A stretch of 64,000 nt of DNA from Streptomyces exfoliatus (lineage in GTDB: Bacteria > Actinomycetota > Actinomycetes > Streptomycetales > Streptomycetaceae): NCBI RefSeq assembly GCF_000725545.1, contig NZ_JNZP01000010.1, positions 1-64,000 on the forward strand. Reading direction: 5' to 3'. Below, in pieces: positions 40,930 through 50,141 of this stretch. The position numbers and the translations under genes were made by a program. Each line of letters starts with the position of its first letter. Within the stretch, counting starts at the first letter, position 1. The notes under the pieces are model-generated. The model saw only the letters and a program-made list of their open reading frames with translations, had not been told where the DNA came from and made no database searches.

Positions 40930-43398
40930 GTGCTGGGACCGCTGCGCGAGGGCACGCCACGCCGAATCGGACCGTACGAGGTGCTCGCGCGCCTCGGCGC
41001 GGGCGGCATGGGAGAGGTGTTCCTCGGACGGGACGGGGCCGCGGACGGCCCCGCCTCGGGGGACGGGCCGGTGGCCGGGGACGGGGCCGGGCCGGTGGGC
41101 GGGGCCTGGCCCGTGGCCGGGGCCTTCGTCGCCGTGAAGACCGTCCGGCGGGACGTCGCGGGCTCCCCCGCCTTCCGGGACCGCTTCCGCCGTGAGATCA
41201 AGGTCGCCGCGCTCGTCGACAGCCCGTACGCCGCCGCCCCGCTCGGCGGCGACGCCGACGCCGAGGTCCCCTGGCTGGCCACCGCGTACGTCCCCGGGCC
41301 CAGCCTCTCGCAGGCCGTACGGCGCGGCGGCGCCCTTCCCGTCGCCACCGTCCGCGCCCTCGGCGCCGACGTCGCCCGCGCCCTCGCCGACCTGCACCGG
41401 GCCGGGGTCCTGCACCGGGACCTCAAGCCCGGCAACGTGATGCTCTCCGTCGACGGGCCCCGGCTCATCGACTTCGGCATCGCCCGCAGCGACACCGCGA
41501 CCACCATGACCGCCACCGGCCTGATGGTCGGCACCCCCGCCTTCATGTCCCCCGAGCACGTGGCGGGCGCCCGCCGGGTGACCGCCGCCTCCGACGTGTT
41601 CTGCCTCGGCTCGCTGCTCTGTTACGCGGCGACCGGCGAGGACCCCTTCGGCGACGGGCCGCTCGCCGCCGTCCTCTACCGCGTCAGCCAGGCCGAGGCC
41701 GACCTGAGCCGGGTGCCGGACGAGCTGCGCGGGACCGTCGCCGCCTGCCTGGCCCTGGACCCGGCGGCCCGGCCCACCCCCGAGGCGCTCGCGGAGCTGC
41801 TCGGGGGCGGGGCTCCGAAGGTCTTCCCTTGGCCGGAGGGCGTACGGGACCACATCGGCGAGTACGGGACGGAGCTCGCCCAGCTCGTGGCCTCGGGCGG
41901 GCCGCTCCTGGAGGTCGGGCCGGCGGCCGGCCCGGTCGTCACCCCGGCCGTCCCCGGCCTGCACTCCGTCCCGACCCTCGGGCCCGTCGCCCCGCCCTCC
42001 GCTCCCCGGCGCGCGCGGCGGCGGCGTGTCCTCGCCGCCGCGCTGGCCCTCGCGGTCGTGGCCGGTGGCCTCGGCGCGTACCTGCTGTGGCCGGAGGACG
42101 AGAAGGAGCCCCGGGCCCCCGCGAAGGCCGCCCCCGCCGCCGGGCCCCGCGTCCCCGGCGTCGACGACCGGGGCCTCGCCGACGCCTCGGGCGTCGTCCC
42201 GCAGAACGCGGCGCAGCGGCCGGCCGGCTGGAAGCCGTGGCAGGCGAAGCTGACGGCGCCCGCGTTCGGCTGCTCGGCCGACGAGAAGGTGCTCGTGTGC
42301 CGGACGACGGACGGGCGGTACGAGGCGCTGGACCCGGCGAGCGGGAGGAAGCTGTGGGACGTTCCGCGGGTGGCGGACACGCCCGGTGAGACCTACATCA
42401 GCCCCACCGGCTACCCCTTCGTGAGCGGGGCAGCCACCCGCCCCACGGTCCACGACGGAGCCGTGGCCCTCGTCGCCGGCTACACGCTCCAGGTCCGCGA
42501 CGCGCGGACGGGGGCGGTGCGCTGGGAGAAGCCGGCCCTGGGACCGCAGAACCTCTGGGACACCCGGCCCGTCGTCGCCGACGGGATCGTCTTCGCGGCG
42601 ACGGAACTCGCCGAGGACGGCAGCGGGGAGCTGGTCGCCCTGACGGCGTTCTCCCTGGCCGACGGACGGCGGCTCTGGTCGCACGGCCTCACCAACGGGG
42701 CCATCTCCAGCGCGGAACGCAAGGCCTACGAGCCGGTTGCCTACGCCGACGGGGTCGTCTACGCCCTCAGCCAGGGCGGTCTCGTGGCCTACGACGGCAG
42801 GAAGGGAACCCTCCTCGGACAGGTCGAGCCGGACGCCGAAGCGTGCCGCGAGATCAAGGTGCTCGGCGCGTCGGCGTACTGCGTCGGCGCCGGGTCCGGC
42901 GACGACACCGACACCTCGCTGCACCTGCTCGACGCCCGCACCCTCGCCCCGCGGGCGACACTCCCCGGCTCGCTCGGCGCGGCGGTCCCCACGGCGATCG
43001 GTCCGCACGCCGTCGTGACCTTCGACAAGGGGGTGCGGATCCTCGACCCGCGCAGCGGGAAGACGCTCGCCGCCCACCCGGCCAGGGCCACGCCCGCCGG
43101 GCTCGGCCAGAGCTGGTCATCGCCCCTGCTCGCCGGCGGCCAGGTCGTGTACGCCGACTATTCCTCGCTCTTCACCGTGCGGCTCGGCGCCGACGGCACA
43201 CCGGGCGGGCTCAAGGTCACTCCCGTGCCGGGGGCGCCGGGACCGCGTGTCGCCGAGGAGGACTTCGACATCGAACACGGCCACACGATCAGCAAGCAGT
43301 TCCGGGAGCCCGAGGTCCTGCCGGTCGGCGGGATCGCGTACGTCGTCTATGACGAGGGCGCCGTCGCGTCCGTCGAGCTCCCCGGCGAGAAGGAGTAG
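40930..43398 (+). CDS. Ser/Thr protein kinase with PQQ-like beta-propeller sensor (1)
   Basis: This 822-residue membrane receptor kinase is a PknB-type (Hanks) kinase. The kinase domain (about 14-290) has GAGGMGEVF, VAVKTVR, HRDLKPGN, DFGIA and GTPAFMSPEH, all intact. A Gly/Pro/Asp insertion of about 30 residues sits between the Gly-loop and the catalytic Lys. One transmembrane helix follows at about 363-385 (RRVLAAALALAVVAGGLGAYLLW), then an outer domain with PQQ-like WD/propeller repeats (GRYEALDPASGRKLWDVPR, YTLQVRDARTGAVRWEKP, GLVAYDGRKGTLLGQVE). Such outer propellers are presumed ligand sensors. GTG 40930 follows GGGGAGGG. Confidence 0.92.
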   Translation: MLGPLREGTPRRIGPYEVLARLGAGGMGEVFLGRDGAADGPASGDGPVAGDGAGPVGGAWPVAGAFVAVKTVRRDVAGSPAFRDRFRREIKVAALVDSPYAAAPLGGDADAEVPWLATAYVPGPSLSQAVRRGGALPVATVRALGADVARALADLHRAGVLHRDLKPGNVMLSVDGPRLIDFGIARSDTATTMTATGLMVGTPAFMSPEHVAGARRVTAASDVFCLGSLLCYAATGEDPFGDGPLAAVLYRVSQAEADLSRVPDELRGTVAACLALDPAARPTPEALAELLGGGAPKVFPWPEGVRDHIGEYGTELAQLVASGGPLLEVGPAAGPVVTPAVPGLHSVPTLGPVAPPSAPRRARRRRVLAAALALAVVAGGLGAYLLWPEDEKEPRAPAKAAPAAGPRVPGVDDRGLADASGVVPQNAAQRPAGWKPWQAKLTAPAFGCSADEKVLVCRTTDGRYEALDPASGRKLWDVPRVADTPGETYISPTGYPFVSGAATRPTVHDGAVALVAGYTLQVRDARTGAVRWEKPALGPQNLWDTRPVVADGIVFAATELAEDGSGELVALTAFSLADGRRLWSHGLTNGAISSAERKAYEPVAYADGVVYALSQGGLVAYDGRKGTLLGQVEPDAEACREIKVLGASAYCVGAGSGDDTDTSLHLLDARTLAPRATLPGSLGAAVPTAIGPHAVVTFDKGVRILDPRSGKTLAAHPARATPAGLGQSWSSPLLAGGQVVYADYSSLFTVRLGADGTPGGLKVTPVPGAPGPRVAEEDFDIEHGHTISKQFREPEVLPVGGIAYVVYDEGAVASVELPGEKE

Positions 43399-43402
43399 TC
43401 CG

Positions 43403-45718
43403 TTGCTGGAAGCCCTGCCCCCGGGACGGCCCCCACGGCTCATCGGCCCCTACCGGCTGCTGGCGCGCCTCGGCGCGGGCGGGATGGGCGAGGTGCATCT
43501 CGCGTGCCGGGCCGACGACCCGACGGCCGATCCGCACCGGATGGTCGCGGTGAAGACCGTACGGGAGGACCTGGAGGTCGACGGGGACTTCAGGACCCGC
43601 TTCCGGCGCGAGATCGCGGCGGCCCGGACCGTGGACGGGCCCGGGGTGGCGCGGCTCCTCGACGCCGACGCCGACGCCTCCTCGCCCTGGCTGGCGACCG
43701 AGTACGTGCCGGGGCCCTCGCTCGCGGAGGCGGTCGTACGGGCGGGGGCGCTGCCCATCGAAGCCGTCCGGGCTCTGGGCGCCCAGCTCGCCCACGCCCT
43801 GGACGCCGTGCACCGGGTGCAGGTGCTGCACCGGGACCTGAAGCCGGCGAACGTGCTGCTCGGCGCGGCCGGGCCCAAGCTGATCGACTTCGGCATCGCC
43901 CAGGCCTTCGAGGCGACGGCGCTGACCTCGACCGGCCTTGTCGTCGGCTCGCCCGGGTTCATGTCGCCCGAGCACCTGGTGGGGAGCCGGGCGGTGGTGC
44001 CGGCGTCGGACGTGTTCTGTCTGGGCGCGGTGCTCGCGTTCGCGGCGAGCGGGCGGGGGCCGTTCCACGACGACGAGATGGCGGCCGTGATCTTCCGGAT
44101 CAGCCGGGCGGAAGCCGACCTGGACCCGGTTCCGGAGGAGCTGCGGCCCGTTCTCGCGCGCTGTCTGCGGCTCGACCCGGCGGAGCGGCCTTCGGCGGCC
44201 GAGGTGGCGGAGCTGCTCGGAGGCGGGGAGCCGCCCGAGGTCTTCCCCTGGCCCGCCGGGGTGCTGTCGCTGCTCGCCGAGTCACGGGAGGCGGCCCGGC
44301 GGGCCGGGGAGGCGGCCGCCTCCGGCGCGGGCGTGGCGGATCTGCCGACGCTCGGCCCTGTCGTGCCGTACTCCCCCACGGCCATGAGCGACCGGCCGGT
44401 GCTCCCGCCCGTCCCTGTCGAGCGGCGCCGTCCGTGGGGCGCGGTCGTGGCAGGCGCGGTGGCGGTGGCGGTGCTCGCGACGGCGGGTGTGGTGCTGCTG
44501 AACCGCACGGACGGGCAGGGCGGGGCCTCCACGGGCGGGGCCGGGGGGCCGGGGACGCCCTCGGCGTCCTCCGGCACCACGGCCCCCGCGACCCTGAGCC
44601 AGGTCGTCCTGCCGTACGGCGGCAGGGGCCGCGACAACGACTTCGGCGGAGCCGGTACGGACCGCGCGTACCGCCCGGCGGGCTGGTCGCCGTGGCTGGC
44701 GCGCACCGAGGCGGCGAACGGCTCGTGCGCGCTCTCCCCGGAGGTACTGGTCTGCTCGGGCGCCGGTGGGGCGCTGGTGGGGCTCGACGCGGCCGACGGC
44801 CGCGAGCTGTGGTCCGTGCCGGGCCGGCCCGACGAGTTCGGGATCATGGCCAACGCCCAGTACCCGGCGGTGGTCGGCGACCACGTCCACGTGACGGGAG
44901 CGGCGGGCGTGACCGCGTACGGGCTCCGGGACGGCGTCCGGAAGGGGCCGCCGACCGGCCCCGGCCCCGACTGGGCCCCGAAGAGGACCGACTTCGCGGA
45001 CGGCGTCCTCTACACGACCTACTTCCGCCTGGATCAGGTCGAGACCGGGGCGAGCTCGGGGCTCGTGACCGCCGTGCGGCTCGACGGCGGCGGGGGCGCG
45101 GGCCGGGAGCTGTGGCGGAGTCCGATCGACGTCACTCCGGAGGAGATCGTGGCGGCGAACGGTCTGGTGTATCTGTCCGCCCTGGGCACCCTGGTGGCCC
45201 TGGACGCGGGGGACGGGAAAGAGGCCGGGCGCGCGGCGGAGCCCTGCCTGGACATGAGCGTGCACGAGCGGACCGGCAGCGTGGTCTGCCGTGATCAGGA
45301 GGCGGACGCGGTGGTCGTCCTCGACGGCGGTTCGCTGAAGCGTCTGCGTACCTTCGGTCAGGCGGTGACCGTCCGGCCCGCCGTGAGCGCGGCCGGCCTC
45401 GTCGCCACGGTCAGCGGACGACGGGTGACCGTGTACGACCTGGCGAGCGGTAAGCAGCGGTGGAGCGCCGAACCGCCCGTCGCCCAGTCGGAGGTGGGGC
45501 AGGTCGTGTTCGCCGACGACCGTGTCCTGACAGCGGCGAGCGACTACGTCGTCTCGTACCCCGCGGCCGGACCAGGCTCCGACGACGAGATCGACTCGTT
45601 CGCGCCCAACCTTCCGGACGACTTCAAGGCGGAGGCCGCGGGAGAGCTGATGGCCGCCGGAGGGGCGCTCTTCCTCGCCCTCCCCGACGGCCTCGTCGTC
45701 ACCGGCTACCTGCCCTGA
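43403..45718 (+). CDS. Ser/Thr protein kinase with PQQ-like beta-propeller sensor (2)
   Basis: This is a second kinase of the same plan and 771 residues, starting 4 bp after the first. The start is TTG 43403, supported by AAGGAG 7 nt upstream; no ATG or GTG is better placed. The kinase domain has GAGGMGEVH, VAVKTVRED, HRDLKPAN, DFGIA and GSPGFMSPEHL. The helix is at about 343-366 (WGAVVAGAVAVAVLATAGVVLL), with an outer propeller (GGALVGLDAADGRELWSVPG, GTLVALDAGDGKEAG, RRVTVYDLASGKQRW). The pair arose by tandem duplication, has diverged strongly in the propeller, and is probably co-transcribed. Confidence 0.91.
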   Translation: MLEALPPGRPPRLIGPYRLLARLGAGGMGEVHLACRADDPTADPHRMVAVKTVREDLEVDGDFRTRFRREIAAARTVDGPGVARLLDADADASSPWLATEYVPGPSLAEAVVRAGALPIEAVRALGAQLAHALDAVHRVQVLHRDLKPANVLLGAAGPKLIDFGIAQAFEATALTSTGLVVGSPGFMSPEHLVGSRAVVPASDVFCLGAVLAFAASGRGPFHDDEMAAVIFRISRAEADLDPVPEELRPVLARCLRLDPAERPSAAEVAELLGGGEPPEVFPWPAGVLSLLAESREAARRAGEAAASGAGVADLPTLGPVVPYSPTAMSDRPVLPPVPVERRRPWGAVVAGAVAVAVLATAGVVLLNRTDGQGGASTGGAGGPGTPSASSGTTAPATLSQVVLPYGGRGRDNDFGGAGTDRAYRPAGWSPWLARTEAANGSCALSPEVLVCSGAGGALVGLDAADGRELWSVPGRPDEFGIMANAQYPAVVGDHVHVTGAAGVTAYGLRDGVRKGPPTGPGPDWAPKRTDFADGVLYTTYFRLDQVETGASSGLVTAVRLDGGGGAGRELWRSPIDVTPEEIVAANGLVYLSALGTLVALDAGDGKEAGRAAEPCLDMSVHERTGSVVCRDQEADAVVVLDGGSLKRLRTFGQAVTVRPAVSAAGLVATVSGRRVTVYDLASGKQRWSAEPPVAQSEVGQVVFADDRVLTAASDYVVSYPAAGPGSDDEIDSFAPNLPDDFKAEAAGELMAAGGALFLALPDGLVVTGYLP

Positions 45719-45738
45719 CCCGTACGGGCCAGGGCAGG
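45709..45738. terminator. Bidirectional terminator between kinase 2 and ABC permease
   Basis: CCTGCCCTG-a-CCCG pairs with CGGG-c-CAGGGCAGG around a TA tip, with one mismatch. It overlaps the kinase stop codon and ends 3 bp before the convergent permease gene. Confidence 0.7.
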
Positions 45739-45740
45739 CC

Positions 45741-46592
45741 TCACCCCGTCGCCGAGCGGTACTTCCGCACCGACAGCGTCCTGAACACCACGATGATCAG
45801 CACCGACCAGAGGAGCGACGCCCACACCGGGTGCTGCATCGGCCAGGCGTCGGACGTCGAGACGCCCGGGTTGCCGAACAGCACGCGGCAGGCCTGGACC
45901 GTCGCGCTGAACGGGTTCCACTCGGCGATGGTCTGCAGCCAGGACGGCAGCTTGCTGGAGTCCACGAACGCGTTCGAGATGAACGTGACCGGGAAGAGCC
46001 AGATCAGTCCGCCCGAGGTCGCGGCCTCGGGAGTGCGGACCGAGAGGCCGATCAGGGCACCGATCCAGGAGAAGGCGTAGCCGAGGAGGAGCAGGAGGGC
46101 GAACGCGCCGAGCGCCTTCGGGACGCCCTCGTGGATGCGCCAGCCGACCAGGAGGGCGACGATCGCGAGCACGAAGAGGGTGAGCGTCGTCTGCACCAGG
46201 TCGGCGAGGGTGCGGCCGGTGAGGACCGCGCCACGGGCCATCGGCAGGGCACGGAAGCGGTCGATGAGGCCCTTGTGCATGTCGTCGGCGATGCCCGCGC
46301 CCGCGCCCGCCGTGGCGAACGTGACGGTCTGGGCGAAGATGCCGGCCATCAGGAACTCGCGGTAGACGGCCGGGGAGGTCGTCCCGCCGATCTGCATGGA
46401 GCCGCCGAAGACGTAGCTGAACAGCACCACGAACATGATCGGCTGGATCAGCCCGAAGATGATCATCTCGGGGATCCGGGACATCCTGATCAGGTTGCGG
46501 CGGGCGATGACCAGCGAGTCGCCGACGGACTGGACGACTCCGCCGCGCGGGCGCGGGGCCAGGCGGCCCGTGCCCTCCAAGGTGGTGGTCAC
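45741..46592 (-). CDS. ABC-2 transporter permease (DrrB-like)
   Basis: This 283-residue membrane protein is the permease of a two-gene exporter. It has six hydrophobic helices and family segments such as RRNLIRMSRIPEMIIFGLIQPIMFVVLFSYVFGGSM, FATAGAGAGIADDMHKGLIDRFRALPMARGAVLTGRTLADLV and LIWLFPVTFISNAFVDSSKLPSWLQTIAEWNPFSATVQACRVLFG, typical of DrrB/ABC-2 export permeases for antibiotics or lipids. GTG 46592 overlaps the ATPase stop (GTGA), so the two are coupled. Substrate unknown. Confidence 0.9.
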   Translation of the reverse strand: MTTTLEGTGRLAPRPRGGVVQSVGDSLVIARRNLIRMSRIPEMIIFGLIQPIMFVVLFSYVFGGSMQIGGTTSPAVYREFLMAGIFAQTVTFATAGAGAGIADDMHKGLIDRFRALPMARGAVLTGRTLADLVQTTLTLFVLAIVALLVGWRIHEGVPKALGAFALLLLLGYAFSWIGALIGLSVRTPEAATSGGLIWLFPVTFISNAFVDSSKLPSWLQTIAEWNPFSATVQACRVLFGNPGVSTSDAWPMQHPVWASLLWSVLIIVVFRTLSVRKYRSATG

Positions 46593-47578
46593 GTGAGGGC
46601 CTCCTTCTCGTCCCCCTCGTCCCGCTCGGCCGCGTGGCCGGTGAGGGAGATGAAGACGTCGTCGAGGGTGGGGCGGCGCAGTCCGATGTCGTCGATCTCG
46701 ACGCCGATGGCGTCCAGGTCGCGGATCACCTCGGCGAGGAGCTTGGCGCCGCCGGTGACGGGCACGATGAGCTTGCGGGTGTGGTGCTCGACGGACACCT
46801 CGCCGCGGCCGTCGCCGGCGACGCCGTAGCGGGCGAGGACGTCCCGGGCGCCGGTGATCATCTCCGGTTCGTGGACGACGACCTCGACGCGCTCGCCGCC
46901 CGTCTGCGCCTTCAGCTGGTCGGAGGTGCCGCGCGCGATGACCTTGCCCCGGTCGACGACGGCGATGTCGTCGGCGAGGCGGTCGGCCTCCTCCAGGTAC
47001 TGGGTGGTGAGGAGCAGGGTCGTACCGCCCGCGACGAGTTCCTTGATGACCTCCCACAGCGCCTGCCGGTTGCGGGGGTCGAGGCCGGTGGTCGGCTCGT
47101 CCATGAACATCACCGGCGGGGCGACGACCAGGGCCGCCGCGAGGTCGAGGCGGCGGCGCATGCCGCCGGAGTACGTCTTGGCCGTACGGTCGGCGGCGTC
47201 GGCGAGGCCGAAGCGCTCCAGGAGTTCGCCGGCCCTGGCCTTCGCGGCCTTCGCCCTCATCTGGTAGAGCTGCCCGACCATCTGGAGGTTCTCGCGGCCC
47301 GTGAGGTACTCGTCGACGGCCGCGAACTGGCCGGAGAGACCGATCGAGCGGCGGACCTCGTTGGGGTGCTTCAGGACGTCGACCCCGGCGACGACGGCCT
47401 TCCCGCTGTCCGGCCGGAGGAGGGTGGTCAGCACGCGGACGGTGGTCGTCTTCCCCGCGCCGTTCGGGCCGAGCAGACCCAGGACGGTGCCCTCCGGCAC
47501 GTCCAGGTCCACGCCGTCCAGAGCTCGTACGTCGCCGAAGGTCTTCACCAGACCCTCGGCATGGATCGCGCCTGGCAT
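46589..47578 (-). CDS. ABC transporter ATPase (daunorubicin-resistance/DrrA family)
   Basis: This 329-residue ATPase drives export through the adjacent permease. It shows Walker A GPNGAGKTTTV, signature YSGGMRRRLDLAAAL, Walker B VMFMDEPTTGLDP, the H-loop position occupied by Gln (LLTTQYLEEAD) as usual for DrrA, and a DrrA-type C-terminal domain (RPTLDDVFISLTGHAAE). ATG 47578 follows CAGGAGAA. A drug, lipid or self-resistance substrate is possible; no biosynthetic cluster is present in this window. Confidence 0.93.
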   Translation of the reverse strand: MPGAIHAEGLVKTFGDVRALDGVDLDVPEGTVLGLLGPNGAGKTTTVRVLTTLLRPDSGKAVVAGVDVLKHPNEVRRSIGLSGQFAAVDEYLTGRENLQMVGQLYQMRAKAAKARAGELLERFGLADAADRTAKTYSGGMRRRLDLAAALVVAPPVMFMDEPTTGLDPRNRQALWEVIKELVAGGTTLLLTTQYLEEADRLADDIAVVDRGKVIARGTSDQLKAQTGGERVEVVVHEPEMITGARDVLARYGVAGDGRGEVSVEHHTRKLIVPVTGGAKLLAEVIRDLDAIGVEIDDIGLRRPTLDDVFISLTGHAAERDEGDEKEALT

Positions 47579-47688
47579 GTGGATTCTCCTGGGGAGAGGA
47601 GGCGTTTTCCCGACCGATCCTAGGAGCGGCGGGCCCGCCGCGCCCAGTGAATTTGTGACGCGCGCCACATGATCATGGGGGGTGCAGG

Positions 47689-48918
47689 TCAGCCCAGGAT
47701 CGTGTACCCGGCGTCCCGCAGGGCGTCCTCCACCTCGCGGCAGTGCTCCGGGCCCTTCGTCTCCAGGTGGAGTTCGACCTCCGCCTCCGTCAGGCCGAGC
47801 CGCGGGTCGGTCCGTACGTGGCTGACGTCCAGGACGTTCGCGTCGGCCACCGTGAGCACCGCGAGCAGGGTCGCCAGGGCCCCCGGCCGGTCCGTGACCC
47901 GCAGCCGCAGGCTCAGATAGCGGCCGCCGGCGGCCATGCCGTGCCGCAGGATGCGCTGGAGCAGCAGCGGGTCGACGTTCCCGCCGGAGAGGACGGCCAC
48001 GACCGGCCCCCGGAAGGCCTTCGGGTCGCTGAGCAGGGCCGCGACCGGGCTGGCGCCCGCCGGTTCGACGACCAGCTTCGCCCGCTCCAGGCAGAGCAGC
48101 AGCGCCGACGACAGCGCGTCCTCGGAGACCGTGACGACCTCGTCGACGTACTCCTGGACCAGCGAGAACGGCACGTCTCCCGGCCGCCCCACCTTGATCC
48201 CGTCCGCCATCGTCACCGGCGACTCGACCACCACGGGATGCCCGGCGGCCAGGGAGGGCGGGTACGCGGCCGCGCCCTCCGCCTGCACGCCGATCACCTT
48301 CACGTCCGGGCGCAGTGACTTCACCGCGAGTCCGATGCCGGCCGCGAGACCGCCGCCGCCGACGCCCACGAGGATCGTCCGGACCTCCGGGCACTGCTCC
48401 AGGATCTCCAGGCCCACCGTGCCCTGCCCGACGATGATGTCGGGGTGGTCGAAGGGGTGGATGAAGACCGCCCCCGTCTCCCGCGCGTACTGCTCCGCCG
48501 CCGCCAGCGTCTCGTCCACGACATGGCCGTGCAGCCGCACCTCGGCGCCGTACTCGCGGGTCGCCGCGACCTTCGGCAGCGGGGCGCCGACCGGCATGAA
48601 GACGGTGGCGCGCACCCCGAGGAGCTTCGAGGCGAGCGCGACGCCCTGCGCGTGGTTCCCGGCCGAGGCCGCGACGACCCCGGCGGCCCGCTCCTCGGGC
48701 CGCAGCCCGGCGATCCGCACGTACGCCCCGCGCAGCTTGAAGGAGCCGGTCCGCTGGAGGTTCTCGCACTTGAGCTGGACCGGCGCTCCCACCAGCGACG
48801 ACAGATGGCGGCTGCCCTCCATCGCCGTCACCCTGGCCACCCCGGCCAGCATCTTCTGAGCCCCCCGCACGTCGTCCAGCATGAGGTGATGCAAGGGGTC
48901 TCGCGTACGGAAGCTCAT
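47689..48918 (-). CDS. ilvA: Threonine ammonia-lyase
   Basis: This 409-residue PLP enzyme deaminates threonine to 2-oxobutyrate, for isoleucine synthesis or threonine breakdown. The PLP lysine is in NLQRTGSFKLRGAY; the phosphate-binding Gly loop is VGVGGGGLAAG, and SAGNHAQGVA is also typical. A C-terminal ACT domain follows (LRVTDRPGALATLLAVLTVADANVLDVSHVRTD). The single short ACT domain matches the TdcB/YgeX-like actinobacterial type rather than E. coli IlvA with two. Two Met residues (1 and 13) are possible starts; 48918 is used. It is divergent from the MarR regulator. Confidence 0.9.
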   Translation of the reverse strand: MSFRTRDPLHHLMLDDVRGAQKMLAGVARVTAMEGSRHLSSLVGAPVQLKCENLQRTGSFKLRGAYVRIAGLRPEERAAGVVAASAGNHAQGVALASKLLGVRATVFMPVGAPLPKVAATREYGAEVRLHGHVVDETLAAAEQYARETGAVFIHPFDHPDIIVGQGTVGLEILEQCPEVRTILVGVGGGGLAAGIGLAVKSLRPDVKVIGVQAEGAAAYPPSLAAGHPVVVESPVTMADGIKVGRPGDVPFSLVQEYVDEVVTVSEDALSSALLLCLERAKLVVEPAGASPVAALLSDPKAFRGPVVAVLSGGNVDPLLLQRILRHGMAAGGRYLSLRLRVTDRPGALATLLAVLTVADANVLDVSHVRTDPRLGLTEAEVELHLETKGPEHCREVEDALRDAGYTILG

Positions 48919-49066
48919 GACACCAAGTCTCGCAGCTCACGGTACTCATGGCCGCCCGGCGGACAGCGGCCCAACCGGTTTGCGCAGCCCCGGTACGGAC
49001 CTCCCCGGGGCCGCGTACTCTGTCCCCCACCGACCGACCACCCCCGCACGAGAGAGACCCACAGCC

Positions 49067-49639
49067 ATGCCCACATCTCAGGACATGACGACTGAGCTCG
49101 ACCCCGGTCTCCTCGACGCCCTCCAGCACCAGGTGGCCGTCTTCGCCCGCCGGGCCGAGCAGACCCGCCTCGGCGGCACCGGCCAGCTGCGGAACTCCAT
49201 GGACCGCGCGGCCTACCTCCTGCTCAACCGCCTTGACCAGGAAGGCCCGATGGGCGTCAAGGCGCTCGCCGCCGGCATGGGGATCGACTCGTCGACGGTC
49301 ACCCGGCAGGTCGCGCCGCTCGTCGACACCGGCCTGGTGAAGCGCACCTCGCACCCGGAGGACGGGCGGGCGGTCGTCCTCCAGCTCTCGCAGCGCGGCC
49401 TGACCCGCCTGGAGGAGGTCCGCTCCTCGCGCCGCCAGCTGATGGTGGAGGTCACCGAGGGCTGGACGCCGGCCGAGCGCGAGTCGTTCTGCACGCTGCT
49501 CACGCGCTTCAACACCGCGCTGTCCGCACGGCAGTCGGCGCACCTGGGCCATCCGGCCACCGAACACGCCGCCGAATCCGCCACGGAGTCCGCGGCGCCC
49601 TCCTCAGCCGAAACGAGCGAGTCCACGCCGACCTCTTGA
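49067..49639 (+). CDS. MarR-family transcriptional regulator
   Basis: This 190-residue winged-helix regulator has the MarR core: helix-turn-helix in GPMGVKALAAGMGIDSSTVTRQVAPLVDTGLVKRTSHPEDGRAVVLQLSQRGLTRLEEVR, with the wing Asp-x-Arg (EDGRA). N- and C-terminal helices form the dimer interface, followed by an Ala/Ser/Glu-rich tail. ATG 49067 is used; an in-frame ATG at 49085 is another option. The divergent ilvA and the nearby exporter are possible targets, by position only. Confidence 0.9.
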   Translation: MPTSQDMTTELDPGLLDALQHQVAVFARRAEQTRLGGTGQLRNSMDRAAYLLLNRLDQEGPMGVKALAAGMGIDSSTVTRQVAPLVDTGLVKRTSHPEDGRAVVLQLSQRGLTRLEEVRSSRRQLMVEVTEGWTPAERESFCTLLTRFNTALSARQSAHLGHPATEHAAESATESAAPSSAETSESTPTS

Positions 49640-49670
49640 CCCCGCCCCCGCGCTGTCCTCAGATGAGGAC

Positions 49671-50141
49671 GTGCGAGAGCATCGAAGCGGCAGCGGCGCC
49701 GAACACGCCTACCGCACCCGTGAGTTCGAGGCATTCGTGGCCGGAGCCGCGGGCCGGCTCCTGCACGCCGCGACCCTCCTCACCGCCGAGACCCGCACCC
49801 ACAACCCGCACGCCCGGACGCTGCTGACCGCCGCCCTCGCCCACACGTACGCGGTGTGGGGCCGGCTGCGCGACGAGGACCCCTACGACCTGACCCGGCG
49901 CGACCTCGCCGCCCGCTTCGCGCGCACCGCCCGGCGCTACCGCGCGGGCCGGGGCGGGGTCCTCTCCGCCCTCCACCCGCAGGAACGGCTCGTCGTCGTC
50001 CTCCGGTTGTACGAGGGCGTCGCCGAGGAGCAGGTCGGGGCGCTGCTCGGGCTGCCGGAAGCGCGTGTCCGCGCCGTCTGCGCCCGCTCGGTCGCGGCGC
50101 TCAGGACGGCCGCCGAACGCGACGCCGGAACCGCCGCGTGA
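49671..50141 (+). CDS. Sigma-factor-region-4-like protein
   Basis: This 156-residue protein looks like a reduced RNA polymerase sigma factor. The C-terminal half, LSALHPQERLVVVLRLYEGVAEEQVGALLGLPEARVRAVCARSVAALRTAAE, matches sigma region 4.2 (SigE-like ECF) with its helix-turn-helix. The N-terminal half (EFEAFVAGAAGRLLHAATLLTAETRTHNPHARTLLTAALAHTYAVW) keeps the start of region 2 but lacks a convincing -10 recognition segment. It starts at GTG 49671 and overlaps the next membrane gene (GTGA), which may control it. Confidence 0.75.
   Translation: MREHRSGSGAEHAYRTREFEAFVAGAAGRLLHAATLLTAETRTHNPHARTLLTAALAHTYAVWGRLRDEDPYDLTRRDLAARFARTARRYRAGRGGVLSALHPQERLVVVLRLYEGVAEEQVGALLGLPEARVRAVCARSVAALRTAAERDAGTAA

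Noticed and set aside
46589..49567. Single 992-residue minus-strand reading frame spanning the ABC ATPase and ilvA region
   Set aside because: Only the last 329 residues make biological sense (DrrA-like ATPase from ATG 47578). The rest is an out-of-frame shadow of ilvA and the MarR region.
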